Assembly: GCA_016713925.1 (NCBI GenBank)
Contig: JADJOH010000007.1
Coordinates: 793,501 to 857,500, forward strand
Direction: 5' to 3'
DNA: 64,000 nt
Source of the DNA: Bacteroidota bacterium
Lineage (GTDB): Bacteria > Bacteroidota > Bacteroidia > AKYH767-A > OLB10
Every line of letters begins with the position of its first letter. Positions within the stretch are counted from its first letter, which is position 1. The notes beneath the pieces are model-generated. The model was not told where the DNA came from. It searched no databases and saw nothing but the letters and a program-made list of their open reading frames with translations. Below, piece by piece: positions 40,632-49,930 of this stretch. Made by a program: the position numbers and the translations under genes.

Positions 40632-40737
40632 GTTTGTTATGTGTCCTCCAAAAATATAGACATCACTTGAATTTAACAACAGATTTTGACCAACTAACTG
40701 ATAGAGATGGTAAAGGAACTAATTTAGATGGAGTAAT

Positions 40738-42033
40738 TTAAAATCCTCCCGAAAAGGCTTTTAAATAACCGATCAGACGGGAATACCGGACGCCGGTTTC
40801 ATTCCAATAAACAAAGATATCGTATTCATTACGAGTTTCATAATGACTTCCTTCCGTCTCTAAAACACTGTTATCCTTGTTTTTGCCTTCTATGCTGTAG
40901 CGGTAATTATAATAACCTTGCTTTACAGAGAGTGTTTTATAATAATATCCGCTGTCCGGCTGATAGTCCATCCGATAAGGCATATCTCTTCGCCAATCCG
41001 TAAATTGTCCCTCTACATACACAGCCCCTGAAGTATAAGCCTCATCCGCCTTTAACCTGAATAAGACTTGGATATAATCTCCTTCTAATTTCGCATCCCT
41101 GCTTTCATAAATTTTATTCAGGAATTTACCATTGATGTCATCATTTGAACTGTAACGTTGACTGGCTAAAGAAATGTCTTTCTTGAGTACAGCAGTAAGA
41201 CCACGTCCAATGCTGTCATCCGTATACTTTTCAATAAACTGCGTTAGAAATCGTGTGGTTCTGATATCAAAATTTCTGAATTCACTTCCTCCTTCAAATA
41301 CATTTCCTTCTTCATAATTGTATTCGAGTAGTTCGTTGGTGGCGAAATTGGGTTTGAGATTGCTTATCCTGCTATTTGGATTTCCATTTTGAAGGAGAAC
41401 CAGTTTAATGTCGGAGTAGGGGCTGGTCACCGCTAACCCTCTAAGGGAAACTTTTAAATCTGCTTCCTGGTGCGAGTTTCTTTGTTCAATTATGGTGGCT
41501 CTATGTATATTGGGTTGAATCTCTACGCGCTGTTCAACAACATAAAATCTTTTTGAAATAATTATAGAGTCCGGATCAGTAGAGTCGTAAACGATGAGCA
41601 AAAAATTACCGGATATTGTCGGTTTCATTTGTGCATTGGGAAAATCGAGCTGATAGTGCCAGTAATCGGTTAGCGTATTTAAAGAGTGCTTATAGTCCGC
41701 AATATGATCTGTATAAAAGCCTTCGAGATAATCATTTTCGCTCAATAGGGAAGGCCGCCAATCCGGATCACAATGTTGAATCCTGTAACTGTAATCTATA
41801 ATGTCATTACTGAGTAAATCAAAATGGAGTCGCAGCTGATCACTACTGCCCAACAGCAAGATGGGGTCACTTAACTCCTGTCCGTTCCTTTCAAAAAATG
41901 CAGTGCGGATATCAGGGTGATAAATATAATCTTCATAACGGATACGTCGCGGATTAAAATAATCGGCATCATCCTGACAGATTCCCGGGAAGGGTATCAG
42001 CCCTAAAACCAGAAGAAAGAATTTTCTAATCAT
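40738..42033 (-). CDS. Type IX secretion plug protein (DUF5103)
   Basis: The 431-residue protein has a signal peptide ending GICQ. The body begins with RIRYEDYIYHPDIRTAFFER and ends with a beta-sandwich (VYVEGQFTDWR, GYYNYRYSIEGKN, WNETGVRYSRLIGY). This pattern is the Bacteroidota DUF5103 family, described as the T9SS plug that closes the SprA/PorV-type translocon. Four T9SS cargo proteins in the window fit. Its start overlaps the ABC-F stop by 8 bases. Confidence 0.8.
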   Translation of the reverse strand: MIRKFFLLVLGLIPFPGICQDDADYFNPRRIRYEDYIYHPDIRTAFFERNGQELSDPILLLGSSDQLRLHFDLLSNDIIDYSYRIQHCDPDWRPSLLSENDYLEGFYTDHIADYKHSLNTLTDYWHYQLDFPNAQMKPTISGNFLLIVYDSTDPDSIIISKRFYVVEQRVEIQPNIHRATIIEQRNSHQEADLKVSLRGLAVTSPYSDIKLVLLQNGNPNSRISNLKPNFATNELLEYNYEEGNVFEGGSEFRNFDIRTTRFLTQFIEKYTDDSIGRGLTAVLKKDISLASQRYSSNDDINGKFLNKIYESRDAKLEGDYIQVLFRLKADEAYTSGAVYVEGQFTDWRRDMPYRMDYQPDSGYYYKTLSVKQGYYNYRYSIEGKNKDNSVLETEGSHYETRNEYDIFVYWNETGVRYSRLIGYLKAFSGGF

Positions 42034-43942
42034 TCATCTCAATGAGTTTTAAATAATGTGCTTCCCACTCATTTTCCGCATGCTTTAATGCTCTGCTGCA
42101 TTTCTCATATTCCTCTTGAAACTTCTTGTACAATTGTCCATTTTGATAGACTTCAGGCTTGCTTAATTCCAGACTCAGTTTTTCGTGTTCCGTTCGAAAT
42201 ACCGCAACTTCGGCATCCCATTTTTTTACCAGTTGCTCAAGTTTTGTTTTTTCTTTCTTTTTGTCTTTGTCAGCCGTATTGTTTTTCGTTTCTTTTTTTG
42301 CAACTACCGGAGCAGCTACCACTTTCACCGGCTGCGATTTTTGTTGTTTCTGTTCCTTCTGCCATGTTTCAAATTCGTTATATGTTCCCGGATATTCTTT
42401 TAACTCTTTGTTTTCAATGTACCAGATTTTGTTGGCGATCCGGGATAGAAAATACCGGTCATGAGATACAACAATGTAGGTGCCTTCATATTTGTTTAGT
42501 ACTTCAACAAGTACATTTACACTTTGAATGTCTAAGTGGTTGGTCGGTTCATCCAGGAGGAGAAAGTTTGCTCTGGCCAGAATGGTTTTTGCCAATGCAA
42601 CACGCGCCCTTTCACCACCGGAGAGGACTTTTATTTTCTTGAAAACATCATCTCCTTTCAGCAAGAAGGCCCCAAGTAATGAACGCAGATAGGTGTCGGT
42701 TTCGTCGGGTGCCGTTGATCGCAACTCGTCGAGGGCATCATTTTCCTTGTTCAGACTTTCTAACTGATGCTGTGCGTAGAAAGCCGGAATGACGTTATGC
42801 GTGGGTTCCGCTTTCCCTTCAAAAATTTCCGTGCCATCAATCATTCTCAGTAAAGTAGATTTCCCTTTTCCATTAGCTCCAATAAAGGCAATTTTATCTC
42901 CTCTCGATATTTCAGCTTCGGTATTTTTCATTAACTCCACTTCACCATAAGCCTTTCGATCAATATGCAATTTACTGATGATGCGTCCCGGTTGCCGGTC
43001 TACGGCAAATTTTATTTTTATGGCAGCGGAAGGACCTTCAACAGCATCCACACGATCTAACTTTTCAAGAGCTTTCACACGGGATTGTACTGCACTTGCT
43101 TTTGAAGCTTTGGCCCTGAATCGCTCGATAAAACGTTCCTGTTCTTTGATATATTTTTCCTGATTTTTAAAAGCATTTTGTTGCAAAACTTGTCGCTCTT
43201 CTTTTTCGATGAGATAGTCCGAGTAGTTACCAGTGTATAAAGTGAGCTTCTCGTTTTCAAGTTCCCCAATCTTCGTCACAATTTTATCCAGAAAATACCG
43301 GTCATGTGATACAATGACCACTGCACCTTCATAGTCGTGTAAATAACTTTCCAGCCATTGTATGGAAGGAAGATCAAGGTGATTGGTCGGCTCATCCAGC
43401 AAGAGCAAATGGGGATTTTGCAATAAAGTTTTTGCAAGCATCACACGCATTCTCCATCCTCCTGAAAATTCTTTTAAAGGTCGGGATAAATCGGCTGTAT
43501 TGAAACCAAGTCCTTCCAGAATAGATTCCGCTTTTGACTGCAATTGGTATCCGTCAAGGGCTTCGTATTCACTTTGTAACCGATGGAGTTTATCCAAAAT
43601 CTGATCGCTATGATCCGTTTCCAGTTTGTGAAGTATTATCTCTATTTCTTCATGCAGATTGTTGGCCTTTTCAAATGCTTCCATGGCTACATCTAGAATA
43701 GATTTATCCGATAAGTAACTCAATAAATCCTGATTTAAAAAACCAAGTACAAGGTCGTTGCGTTTTGAAATGTTCCCGCTTCCGGGACTATATTCTCCGC
43801 TGATGATTCGGAGTAAAGTGGATTTTCCTGTTCCATTTGCTCCAATCAATCCTATTTTTTCCTGTGGCCGGATATGCCAGTTTAATTCGCTGAATAATGT
43901 TCTCGATCCGAATTCAAATGATATTTGCTGTAGTACAAACAC
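42026..43942 (-). CDS. ABC-F family ATPase
   Basis: The 638-residue protein has two ATPase modules without membrane helices: Walker A GANGTGKSTLLR (about 36) and GANGKGKSTLLR (about 354), with signatures FSGGWRMRV and LSGGERARV and Walker B LLLLDEPTNHLD and FLLLDEPTNHLD. A Glu/Lys-rich linker between the domains and a C-terminal coiled coil (from about 555) place it near Uup/YheS. ABC-F proteins act on ribosomes or branched DNA. The start follows the GIN-protein stop by 3 bases. Antibiotic resistance is not indicated. Confidence 0.9.
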   Translation of the reverse strand: MFVLQQISFEFGSRTLFSELNWHIRPQEKIGLIGANGTGKSTLLRIISGEYSPGSGNISKRNDLVLGFLNQDLLSYLSDKSILDVAMEAFEKANNLHEEIEIILHKLETDHSDQILDKLHRLQSEYEALDGYQLQSKAESILEGLGFNTADLSRPLKEFSGGWRMRVMLAKTLLQNPHLLLLDEPTNHLDLPSIQWLESYLHDYEGAVVIVSHDRYFLDKIVTKIGELENEKLTLYTGNYSDYLIEKEERQVLQQNAFKNQEKYIKEQERFIERFRAKASKASAVQSRVKALEKLDRVDAVEGPSAAIKIKFAVDRQPGRIISKLHIDRKAYGEVELMKNTEAEISRGDKIAFIGANGKGKSTLLRMIDGTEIFEGKAEPTHNVIPAFYAQHQLESLNKENDALDELRSTAPDETDTYLRSLLGAFLLKGDDVFKKIKVLSGGERARVALAKTILARANFLLLDEPTNHLDIQSVNVLVEVLNKYEGTYIVVSHDRYFLSRIANKIWYIENKELKEYPGTYNEFETWQKEQKQQKSQPVKVVAAPVVAKKETKNNTADKDKKKEKTKLEQLVKKWDAEVAVFRTEHEKLSLELSKPEVYQNGQLYKKFQEEYEKCSRALKHAENEWEAHYLKLIEMND

Positions 43943-43945
43943 GTC

Positions 43946-44689
43946 TTATAATTTAATTATTTTTCCTGTACCCGTGATCTGTTGGGTAATTGTTCCAGGG
44001 TTTCCCTTGTAATAGATATTGCCGATATATTCAATTTTTGCATCCAGAATGTTCAGCGCATTGGTGTAAATATCATTCGTACCACGATTGTTAATATATA
44101 CATTTTTAGATTCCAGTAATAGACAATTCATTTTTCCATACCCAACATGATACATGTATAAATTGTCTGACGTCCCCTCAGAAACAATATCAGCAGGACC
44201 GTTGTGAATAGCCAGAGTGATAATTTCAGAATTAGTTTTTGTATGATAATTTCCAAGTCCGTTGAAGATATCCATTCTAAATATTTTTCCTTTTAAAGTG
44301 TCAGTAAACGTCACATCGCCATTGCCATCTTCAATAAAAATACTCTCCAGCTGATCGGTCCATATCTCAACCTCTAATTTCGGATCAAGTTTACGTACCC
44401 AGTTGCATTTATTGGTATTCCTGATTTGGAGTATACCGGATTCCACTTTTGTTTCAATACCTTCTACTAAATTTTCACCGGCAGTCACTCTCATCCTTCG
44501 CACTGAATCCACATGTACAATGAGGTCCACATTGCTCGTCAGATATACTCCCTGAATCAATGGTAAATTCCGCTCCTCACTCACCACATCTCCCGTACCA
44601 TGAAAACACTCACATATATCACTGCATCCCGTAAAAAACAGAACAATAGTGAATAATAGTATTGGCAGTTTCATTTTAGTATTCATCAT
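43946..44689 (-). CDS. GIN-domain (DUF2807) lipoprotein
   Basis: The 247-residue protein has a signal with lipobox FFTGC (Cys22), followed by a Cys-rich CSDICECFHGTGDV. The body is a repetitive beta-helix with the DUF2807 features YLTSNVDLIVHVDS, VTAGENLVEGIETKVESGIL and VYINNRGTNDIY. Such putative adhesin head domains are very common in Bacteroidota surface lipoproteins, without a proven function. It is the first gene before the ABC-F and T9SS plug genes. The 3' part of the upstream gene is separated from it by a heptamer repeat array. Confidence 0.78.
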   Translation of the reverse strand: MMNTKMKLPILLFTIVLFFTGCSDICECFHGTGDVVSEERNLPLIQGVYLTSNVDLIVHVDSVRRMRVTAGENLVEGIETKVESGILQIRNTNKCNWVRKLDPKLEVEIWTDQLESIFIEDGNGDVTFTDTLKGKIFRMDIFNGLGNYHTKTNSEIITLAIHNGPADIVSEGTSDNLYMYHVGYGKMNCLLLESKNVYINNRGTNDIYTNALNILDAKIEYIGNIYYKGNPGTITQQITGTGKIIKL

Positions 44690-44723
44690 TTATTCAAGAT
44701 ACAATAATTTCTAACTTCAATTT

Positions 44724-44874
44724 AATTCCTGCTTCCTGCTCCCTGCTCCCTGCTCCCGGTTTCCCAATCTCTAATTCTGACTCCCAAAATCTTAACTCTT
44801 AATTCCTCGCATTTAATTCTTAATGCTTCGCCCTTAATTCTTAATTCTGAATTCTGAATTCTGAATTCTGAATT
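44724..44874. repeat. Heptamer tandem repeat array 1 (21 units)
   Basis: From 44724 to 44870 the sequence divides into 21 seven-base units without any phase break, plus a partial AATT. Left units are GCTCCCT-like, middle units AATTCTT-like with variants, and the right end has AATTCTG repeated four times and touches the stop codon of the PagL-like gene. Stops are absent in some frames, which makes a spurious heptad-repeat peptide on the minus strand. Confidence 0.9.
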
Positions 44875-45976
44875 AAATTCTAACCCCAATTCCCCACTCG
44901 AAATAATCTGCTTTCGCAAAGTGACTCTTCAACCCCAGACTAGCATAAAAATGCTGATGGAATCTATACTTTAGCAATAACCTGTTATAAATAAATCCAT
45001 CTTCACTTAATTTGCTGTATAAGTAAACTCCTGGCTGCAATACCGCATCCCATTTTCCAAGTTGAAGTCCGCAAGAACCAAACACCCCAATTCGGGTAGA
45101 GCCTTCCAAATAACTGCTCTGAATAGAATCTTCTTCCAATCGCCCTCTCAATGATTGGTCAATGATCATTTCAGAACCGGCTCCAAAGAGACCCTTTTGT
45201 CCCCAGGGAAGATGATATTGAAGATTGATAATGTTTACCATGAAGTTGGGGCCTTCGGGGGGATATCTTTCTTTGAATCCAATGGCAATAGCAGTATTGA
45301 ATTCATGTTTTCTTTTTAATTTTTCCTTCGCCGGAATTTTAGACACAATCGGATCACCGGTGAAATAAGTGGCTCCCAAATTTATTGTGGCGAGATTTAA
45401 ACCCAAATTGGGTAATTTGAAGGCGCCATTGGAGAAATGGAAGAAGTCTATTCCACCGAACAAATGAATTTTCTTCTTTGTGAACATCCTGAATTGAAAA
45501 CCGGTCAATACTGTGCCGTTGAGTTTAGTGCCAATTGCCAGGTTTTTATAATTCGTCTCGTAATGGAAGGGTTTCTCAACATATCCAATACCGATTCCAA
45601 AACGCATGTTGACGCTATACCGATGATGTTTGCTTAATGGAAGAAGTAGTTGGGAGTAGAGGGAATGCCCACGACCAAGCTCTTTGTCGTTTCCGAAGTC
45701 TATGTATCTGTATCCCAGTCCATAAAGAGGATAGTTGTAGATGCGGTGCCAGGTCTTGTCCCCATTGGCACTCTTTAAATACTGAACTTCAGCCATCCGA
45801 AGATGTCTTTTTTGCAGATGAACCAGAGCTGGACGATGGGAAATAATGAATCCCGTATGCAGGCTGAGACTAAAACTGCTTTTGCCGGAAACAAAAAGAC
45901 TGTCTGTTTGTCCATTTACAGGGCATACCGCCGTAAATAGCAGGAGTATAGAAAGGACAGGCAGGAGATATTTCAA
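44873..45976 (-). CDS. PagL-like lipid A deacylase / acyloxyacyl hydrolase (TTG start)
   Basis: This 367-residue outer-membrane beta-barrel-type protein has signal peptide MKYLLPVLSILLLFTAVCPVNG. The stretch DFFHFSNGAFKLPNLGLN (178-195) matches the PagL active-site region, with His180 and Ser182 as likely catalytic residues. Alternating hydrophobic strands follow. PagL-type enzymes remove a 3-O-acyl chain from lipid A, altering host or membrane responses. The start is TTG at 45976; no ATG is possible without losing the signal peptide. Its stop codon directly borders repeat array 1. Confidence 0.72.
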   Translation of the reverse strand: MKYLLPVLSILLLFTAVCPVNGQTDSLFVSGKSSFSLSLHTGFIISHRPALVHLQKRHLRMAEVQYLKSANGDKTWHRIYNYPLYGLGYRYIDFGNDKELGRGHSLYSQLLLPLSKHHRYSVNMRFGIGIGYVEKPFHYETNYKNLAIGTKLNGTVLTGFQFRMFTKKKIHLFGGIDFFHFSNGAFKLPNLGLNLATINLGATYFTGDPIVSKIPAKEKLKRKHEFNTAIAIGFKERYPPEGPNFMVNIINLQYHLPWGQKGLFGAGSEMIIDQSLRGRLEEDSIQSSYLEGSTRIGVFGSCGLQLGKWDAVLQPGVYLYSKLSEDGFIYNRLLLKYRFHQHFYASLGLKSHFAKADYFEWGIGVRI

Positions 45977-45998
45977 TTTTTAATTTCGGTTGGGAGTG

Positions 45999-46006
45999 CA
46001 AAAGTA
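45999..46006 (-). promoter_or_regulatory. Candidate -7 element (TACTTTTG) of the PagL-like gene
   Basis: Exact TAnnTTTG on the minus strand, 22 bases before the TTG start. No clear -33 TTTG is visible. It forms a divergent pair with the plus-strand box at 46033. Confidence 0.4.
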
Positions 46007-46032
46007 AAAAAATGAAGTGGTGCTTTCTTTTT

Positions 46033-46040
46033 TAATTTTG
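46033..46040 (+). promoter_or_regulatory. Candidate -7 element (TAATTTTG) of mazG
   Basis: Exact TAnnTTTG match ending 4 bases before the first mazG ATG. Transcription would begin about at that ATG, which argues for the internal ATG at 46066 as the real start or for a leaderless message. Confidence 0.4.
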
Positions 46041-46044
46041 GAAC

Positions 46045-46824
46045 ATGACAGAAGTTAAGCGAAAAATGGAAGCCTTTGAGCGTTTATTGGGAATAATGGA
46101 CGAATTGCGTGAGAAATGTCCCTGGGATAAAAAGCAAACGATGCAAAGTTTGAGGCACCTTACCATTGAAGAAGTTTATGAATTGGGTGATGCCATTTTA
46201 GAGGGGGATGATGCAGAAATCAAGAAGGAACTAGGGGATATTTTACTTCATATTGTGTTTTATGCAAAGATTGCTTCCGAAACAGGAAAATATGACATAG
46301 CGGATGTTATTGACAGTTTATGTGAAAAATTGATTCACCGACATCCACATATTTATGGTGATGTAGTGGTGGGGGATGATGAAGAAGTGAGCCGGAATTG
46401 GGAGAAACTGAAGTTGAAAGAAGGAAAAACTTCTGTACTGGAAGGAGTGCCTGTTTCTCTTCCAGCTGTTGTAAAATCAATGAGAATTCAGGAAAAGGCA
46501 AGGGCTGCCGGGTTCGACTGGGAAGAAAAGCATCAGGTATGGGAAAAAGTGAAGGAAGAAATGAATGAATTTTATACAGAAGCAGAATCTGGAAATGTAC
46601 AAGGGATGCAGGCAGAATTCGGGGATTTATTGTTTTCACTTGTCAATTATGCCCGGGTAATGGGAATAAACCCTGAAGAATCATTGGAACGAACCAATAA
46701 AAAATTCATTAATCGTTTCCGTTTTATGGAAGATAGAGTGAGGGAGAAGGGATTGTCTTTAGCGGACCTGAATCTGGCAGAAATGGATGTCTATTGGAAT
46801 GAAGCAAAGAAAAATGGTCTCTGA
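46045..46824 (+). CDS. mazG: MazG nucleoside triphosphate pyrophosphohydrolase
   Basis: The 259-residue protein has two MazG domains. The first holds CPWDKKQTMQSLRHLTIEEV and the E-x2-E / E-x2-D metal sites (EVYELGDAI, KKELGDILLHIVF). The second repeats the pattern in QAEFGDLLFSLVNYAR. It hydrolyses dNTPs/NTPs to monophosphates and PPi, which cleans the nucleotide pool. The first ATG (46045) gives eight extra residues compared with typical MazG starts; the ATG at 46066 (MEAFERLLGIMDELR) is a good alternative. It overlaps the PAP2 gene by one base (TGATG). Confidence 0.9.
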   Translation: MTEVKRKMEAFERLLGIMDELREKCPWDKKQTMQSLRHLTIEEVYELGDAILEGDDAEIKKELGDILLHIVFYAKIASETGKYDIADVIDSLCEKLIHRHPHIYGDVVVGDDEEVSRNWEKLKLKEGKTSVLEGVPVSLPAVVKSMRIQEKARAAGFDWEEKHQVWEKVKEEMNEFYTEAESGNVQGMQAEFGDLLFSLVNYARVMGINPEESLERTNKKFINRFRFMEDRVREKGLSLADLNLAEMDVYWNEAKKNGL

Positions 46825-47605
46825 TGCGAAGTAGGTTCCGGGAATTTCGTTTAGGTGGTTTGATGATGTTTTTAATCGTTTCAAATTTCGTATCTGCGCA
46901 AAAATCAGATTCCTGTTTACTTGATAAAAAGTATCTCCATTCATTTTTCACGGACACCCGCGATTTATTGCTTTCGCCCGGAAAAACTGGCAGAGAAGAT
47001 GGGAACTTTATCGGTGCATCACTCCTTGTCATTCCTGCCGGGTTTATGTTCGATGAACCTGTCGAAAGATTTTTCAGGCGACAACAAATTCGTAGCAGCA
47101 ATGAAGAATGGATAGACTATTCCATCTCGAATTTTGGCAGTGGTTTATATCCCGGAGCTGCAGCAGTAATTCTTTATGGTTTAGGGGCAAGCAAGAAAAG
47201 AGAGGATTTGAAGTGGATGGCCTTGCTTCAAATAAAAACGTTGGGTATTTCTGTTGCAGCCAGCAGAGTGCCGAAATACCTTTTTCAACGCAAGCGTCCT
47301 GATGAAAATATTCCCGTAAATGCATGGAACTGGAGTGGGCCTCTTCAAGGTTTTACCGGAAACTATTCATTTACGAGTGGTCATACATTTATCGCATTTT
47401 CCTGGGCTGCCGTTACCGCATCTGCCTACAAAGAAAAAAAGGGCCTTGTGATTGGCTTGTATTCTCTGGCATCACTAGTTGAGTATCCAGAGTTTATAAA
47501 GGAGAACATTGGAGCAGTGATGTTTTGGGTGGTGCTGTATTGGGCTATGCATTGGGTAAACTTATGTACCGCTTCCAGGAGAAAAACTGGATGAAAAAGC
47601 CATAA
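46824..47605 (+). CDS. PAP2-family membrane phosphatase (frameshifted near the end)
   Basis: A signal-like start (VSNFVSAQ) is followed by the PAP2 motifs: KYLFQRKRP (motif 1), FTSGHT (motif 2), and motif 3, which appears only after a frame shift near 47476-47486, as SRVYKGEHWSSDVLGGAVLG. The corrected reading ends KNWMKKP at 47605, while the uncorrected frame ends at 47594 with a non-family tail. The motif His residues are catalytic in lipid phosphatases. It may act on undecaprenyl pyrophosphate or another lipid phosphate in the envelope. Confidence 0.8.
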
Positions 47606-47681
47606 CGTAAAAACCATTTCTGATCTTGAATGTTTAGAAGCTATTAAAACACATATATACCCGTAAACATTCAAAATCTTT

Positions 47682-48158
47682 ATGTTGAAAATAGGCTCTC
47701 GAGTACCGGAATTCTCAATAATGGATAGTGAGAAGCAACCTTTTACCAATGAAACCATTGCCGGAAAACGAACATTGCTATTGTTTTTTCCGGCCGCATT
47801 CACCAGCGTTTGTACAAAAGAACTTTGTGCGGTGCGTGATGATATAGCACGATATAATGATCTCCAGGTGGATGTTGTGGGACTTTCAACGGATTCCTTG
47901 TACGTTCTTGCTAAATATAAAGAGGAACAAGGATTGAATTTTAAGCTTGCCGCTGATTATAACAAGGAGATGTGTGCTGCATTTGATTCGCAATATGAAG
48001 TATTTGCTTTTGGCATGAAGGGAACAGCAAAACGATCCGCATTTATCATTGACGAAAATGGAGCAATCTGTTATGCTGAAGTATTGGCAAGTGCCGGAGA
48101 TATTCCAAATTTCAAAGCCATAACTGAGGTGTTAGAAAAAATGGGTGTAAATTCCTGA
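47682..48158 (+). CDS. Peroxiredoxin (AhpC/TSA family, thioredoxin fold)
   Basis: The 158-residue protein has FPAAFTSVCTKELCAVRDD with peroxidatic Cys44 and a second Cys at 49, then VDVVGLSTDSLYVLAKYKEE. The family reduces H2O2 and organic peroxides with thiols. The C-x4-C spacing resembles AhpE/BCP-like members with an atypical resolving Cys. It has no signal peptide and is probably cytoplasmic. Confidence 0.87.
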   Translation: MLKIGSRVPEFSIMDSEKQPFTNETIAGKRTLLLFFPAAFTSVCTKELCAVRDDIARYNDLQVDVVGLSTDSLYVLAKYKEEQGLNFKLAADYNKEMCAAFDSQYEVFAFGMKGTAKRSAFIIDENGAICYAEVLASAGDIPNFKAITEVLEKMGVNS

Positions 48159-48227
48159 TAGTCAATAACGGTGGGTCCGGAAGAAGGTAGGGTAGGAACG
48201 TTTTTATTTTCATTGTTAGATTTAAAT

Positions 48228-48235
48228 ATCTTTGT
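48228..48235 (+). promoter_or_regulatory. Candidate -7 element (TATCTTTG) before the T9SS protein
   Basis: Exact TAnnTTTG, 17 bases before the ATG at 48253. The -33 position is T-rich but lacks a clear TTTG. Confidence 0.35.
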
Positions 48236-48252
48236 CTTCTCTAAAACTAACC

Positions 48253-49358
48253 ATGAAAAAACTCATTACTCTTCTACTTATTGCGTCATTTTCCGGAACA
48301 GCAACTGCTCAAATTACAATTACTAATGCAGATATGCCGAATACCGGTGATACTTTGCGTGTAAGTGAAGCTTCTGTTTTAACTCCGGTTGATCTCACTT
48401 TAACGGGTGCCAACTATACATGGGATTTTTCGGGTCTATTACCTGTAGCTCAGGATGTCGATACATTTGTTACAGTGGGTTCAACGCCAACCCTCCTTGC
48501 CATTTACTTTGTAAATCTTAGTATAAACACTAACAGAGCCAACATCTCAGCTCTTGGTTCTAATAATCCACTCGCCGCTCAGTTACCGGTATCTGACGTT
48601 TATAGTTTTTTTTATGAAAATTCTTCGTTGTTTCAGCAAGTGGGCTTTGGGGCAACTATTGGTGGTACCGCTGTTCCTTTAGGATACGGAAATAAGGATA
48701 TTATTTATAATTTCCCATTAGATTTCAATGACCAGGATTCAAGTAATAGTGATTACTCATTAAGTGTCCCCGGTACAGTTTACGCGGAAGGAAATCAGAA
48801 ACGTGTAAATTTTGTGGATGGATGGGGAAGTCTGACAACACCTTATGGAACTTTTAATGCGCTTAGGGTGAAGTCCACTTTGACCGGTCAGGATTCAGTT
48901 TATCTGGATAGCACAGCTACAGGATTTAGTACTGCCCGTCCATTGATTCGTGAGTATAAATGGCTCGCCAATGGCGAACGAATTCCTGTTCTGCAAATCA
49001 ATACGGCCGAAGTTTTGGGAGTGGAAGCCATTTCCTCCATCCGATACAGGGATAGTCTTCGTGTTAATGTAGGTTTACCTCCTGTATCTGCTCTTCAGAC
49101 AAATCCTGTTCTTTTTCCCAATCCAAATTCCGGCGAGAATGTTTTGCTATGATAAATCTGGTAAAACCTGCTGCCGTTAAAATTGATATTTGCGCTGTTG
49201 ATGGACATCTGGTAAATAGTTCGGTTATACAACTTTCAGCCGGAGTTCAGAATATTGCTATTAGATCATCTGATTTACAGTTAGATGCAGGAGTGTATAT
49301 GGTACGCTTTCTATTAGAGGGTGAAGCAAAGACGGTTAAAATGGTTGTCCGCCCCTGA
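48253..49358 (+). CDS. Secreted T9SS type A protein (frameshifted in the sorting domain)
   Basis: The start MKKLITLLLIASFSGTATAQ at 48253 is a clean signal peptide; an in-frame start 21 bases upstream is less likely. A beta-rich domain of about 270 residues follows (WDFSGLLPVAQDVDTFVTV, GWGSLTTPYGTFNALRVKS). The sorting domain begins NPVLFPNPNSGENV, then the frame breaks near 49135-49150 and resumes with INLVKPAAVKIDICAVDG, ending KTVKMVVRP. Both halves together form a full type A T9SS signal. Substrate of the T9SS; function unknown. Confidence 0.8.
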
Positions 49359-49412
49359 TTTTTTAAGATATATATATTTAAAATCTGCTCCTTATAATTT
49401 ATTTTGAAGCAG

Positions 49413-49420
49413 TATATTTG
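49413..49420 (+). promoter_or_regulatory. Candidate -7 element (TATATTTG) of the tRNA-Leu pair
   Basis: Exact TAnnTTTG 44 bases before the first tRNA. The flanking sequence has no ideal -33 box. Confidence 0.4.
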
Positions 49421-49464
49421 CAACCCTTAAAAGAAGGTCCCTTCTAAGGAATTTAATTAACCCT

Positions 49465-49546
49465 GCCCAGGTGGCGAAATTGGTAGACGCACCATCTTGA
49501 GGGGGTGGCGCCAACAGGCGTACGAGTTCGAATCTCGTTCTGGGCA
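49465..49546 (+). tRNA. tRNA-Leu (GAG)
   Basis: The acceptor stem GCCCAGG pairs with TCTGGGC (one G-T). D-loop AATTGGTAGAC, anticodon stem CCATC/GGTGG with loop TTGAGGG (anticodon GAG), a long class II variable arm and GTTCGAATC for the T-arm. The CCA end is not encoded in full (ACA follows). Confidence 0.93.
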
Positions 49547-49622
49547 CATTAATTTCAACTTTGAGTAGTATCAATTATTGTTTGGTACTTCAGATTATGA
49601 GTTGAAAACTGAAAATTTTTCT

Positions 49623-49706
49623 GCCCAGGTGGCGAAATTGGTAAACGTTGCGGTCTCAGAAGCCGTTGGTGTAATTACCTTGAGAGTTCGAGTCTCTCCC
49701 TGGGCA
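49623..49706 (+). tRNA. tRNA-Leu (CAG)
   Basis: The first 21 bases equal those of the upstream tRNA-Leu, with the same acceptor stem (GCCCAGG / CCTGGGC, fully paired here). The anticodon loop CTCAGAA gives CAG. The long variable arm and GTTCGAGTC T-arm are present. It is separated by 76 bases from the first tRNA and is probably co-transcribed. Confidence 0.92.
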
Positions 49707-49832
49707 CATTTTTCTCTATCATTTTAATGCCCTTTTAAGTTGACCATCTTCTTTAATGTGTATTAAAAAATGTCTCGGGAAAGTTCATTCTTCATTGACC
49801 GACATATAAATGGAGGTCAAAACTCACTTCCA

Positions 49833-49930
49833 AACTCCCAATTCTAAACTCCCAATTGCAAACTCAAAACTCCCAATTCCTAAAATTTAATTCTTAATTC
49901 TTAATTCTTAATTCTGAATTCTTAACTCCT
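49833..49930. repeat. Heptamer tandem repeat array 2 (14 units)
   Basis: Fourteen seven-base units in strict phase: AACTCCC/AATTCTA types on the left, AATTCTT and AATTCTG on the right. The right end overlaps the last 12 codons of the DUF1361 gene, so the array is partly translated as GVKNSELRIKN. Confidence 0.88.

Noticed and set aside
42058..42642. 194-codon plus-strand open frame
   Set aside because: Antisense to the ABC-F ATPase gene, Cys/Phe-rich with no motif; a shadow frame.
44722..44919. 65-codon minus-strand open frame with heptad-like repeats
   Set aside because: It is the translation of heptamer array 1. A 7-base repeat gives a 7-residue periodic peptide in open frames without being a gene.
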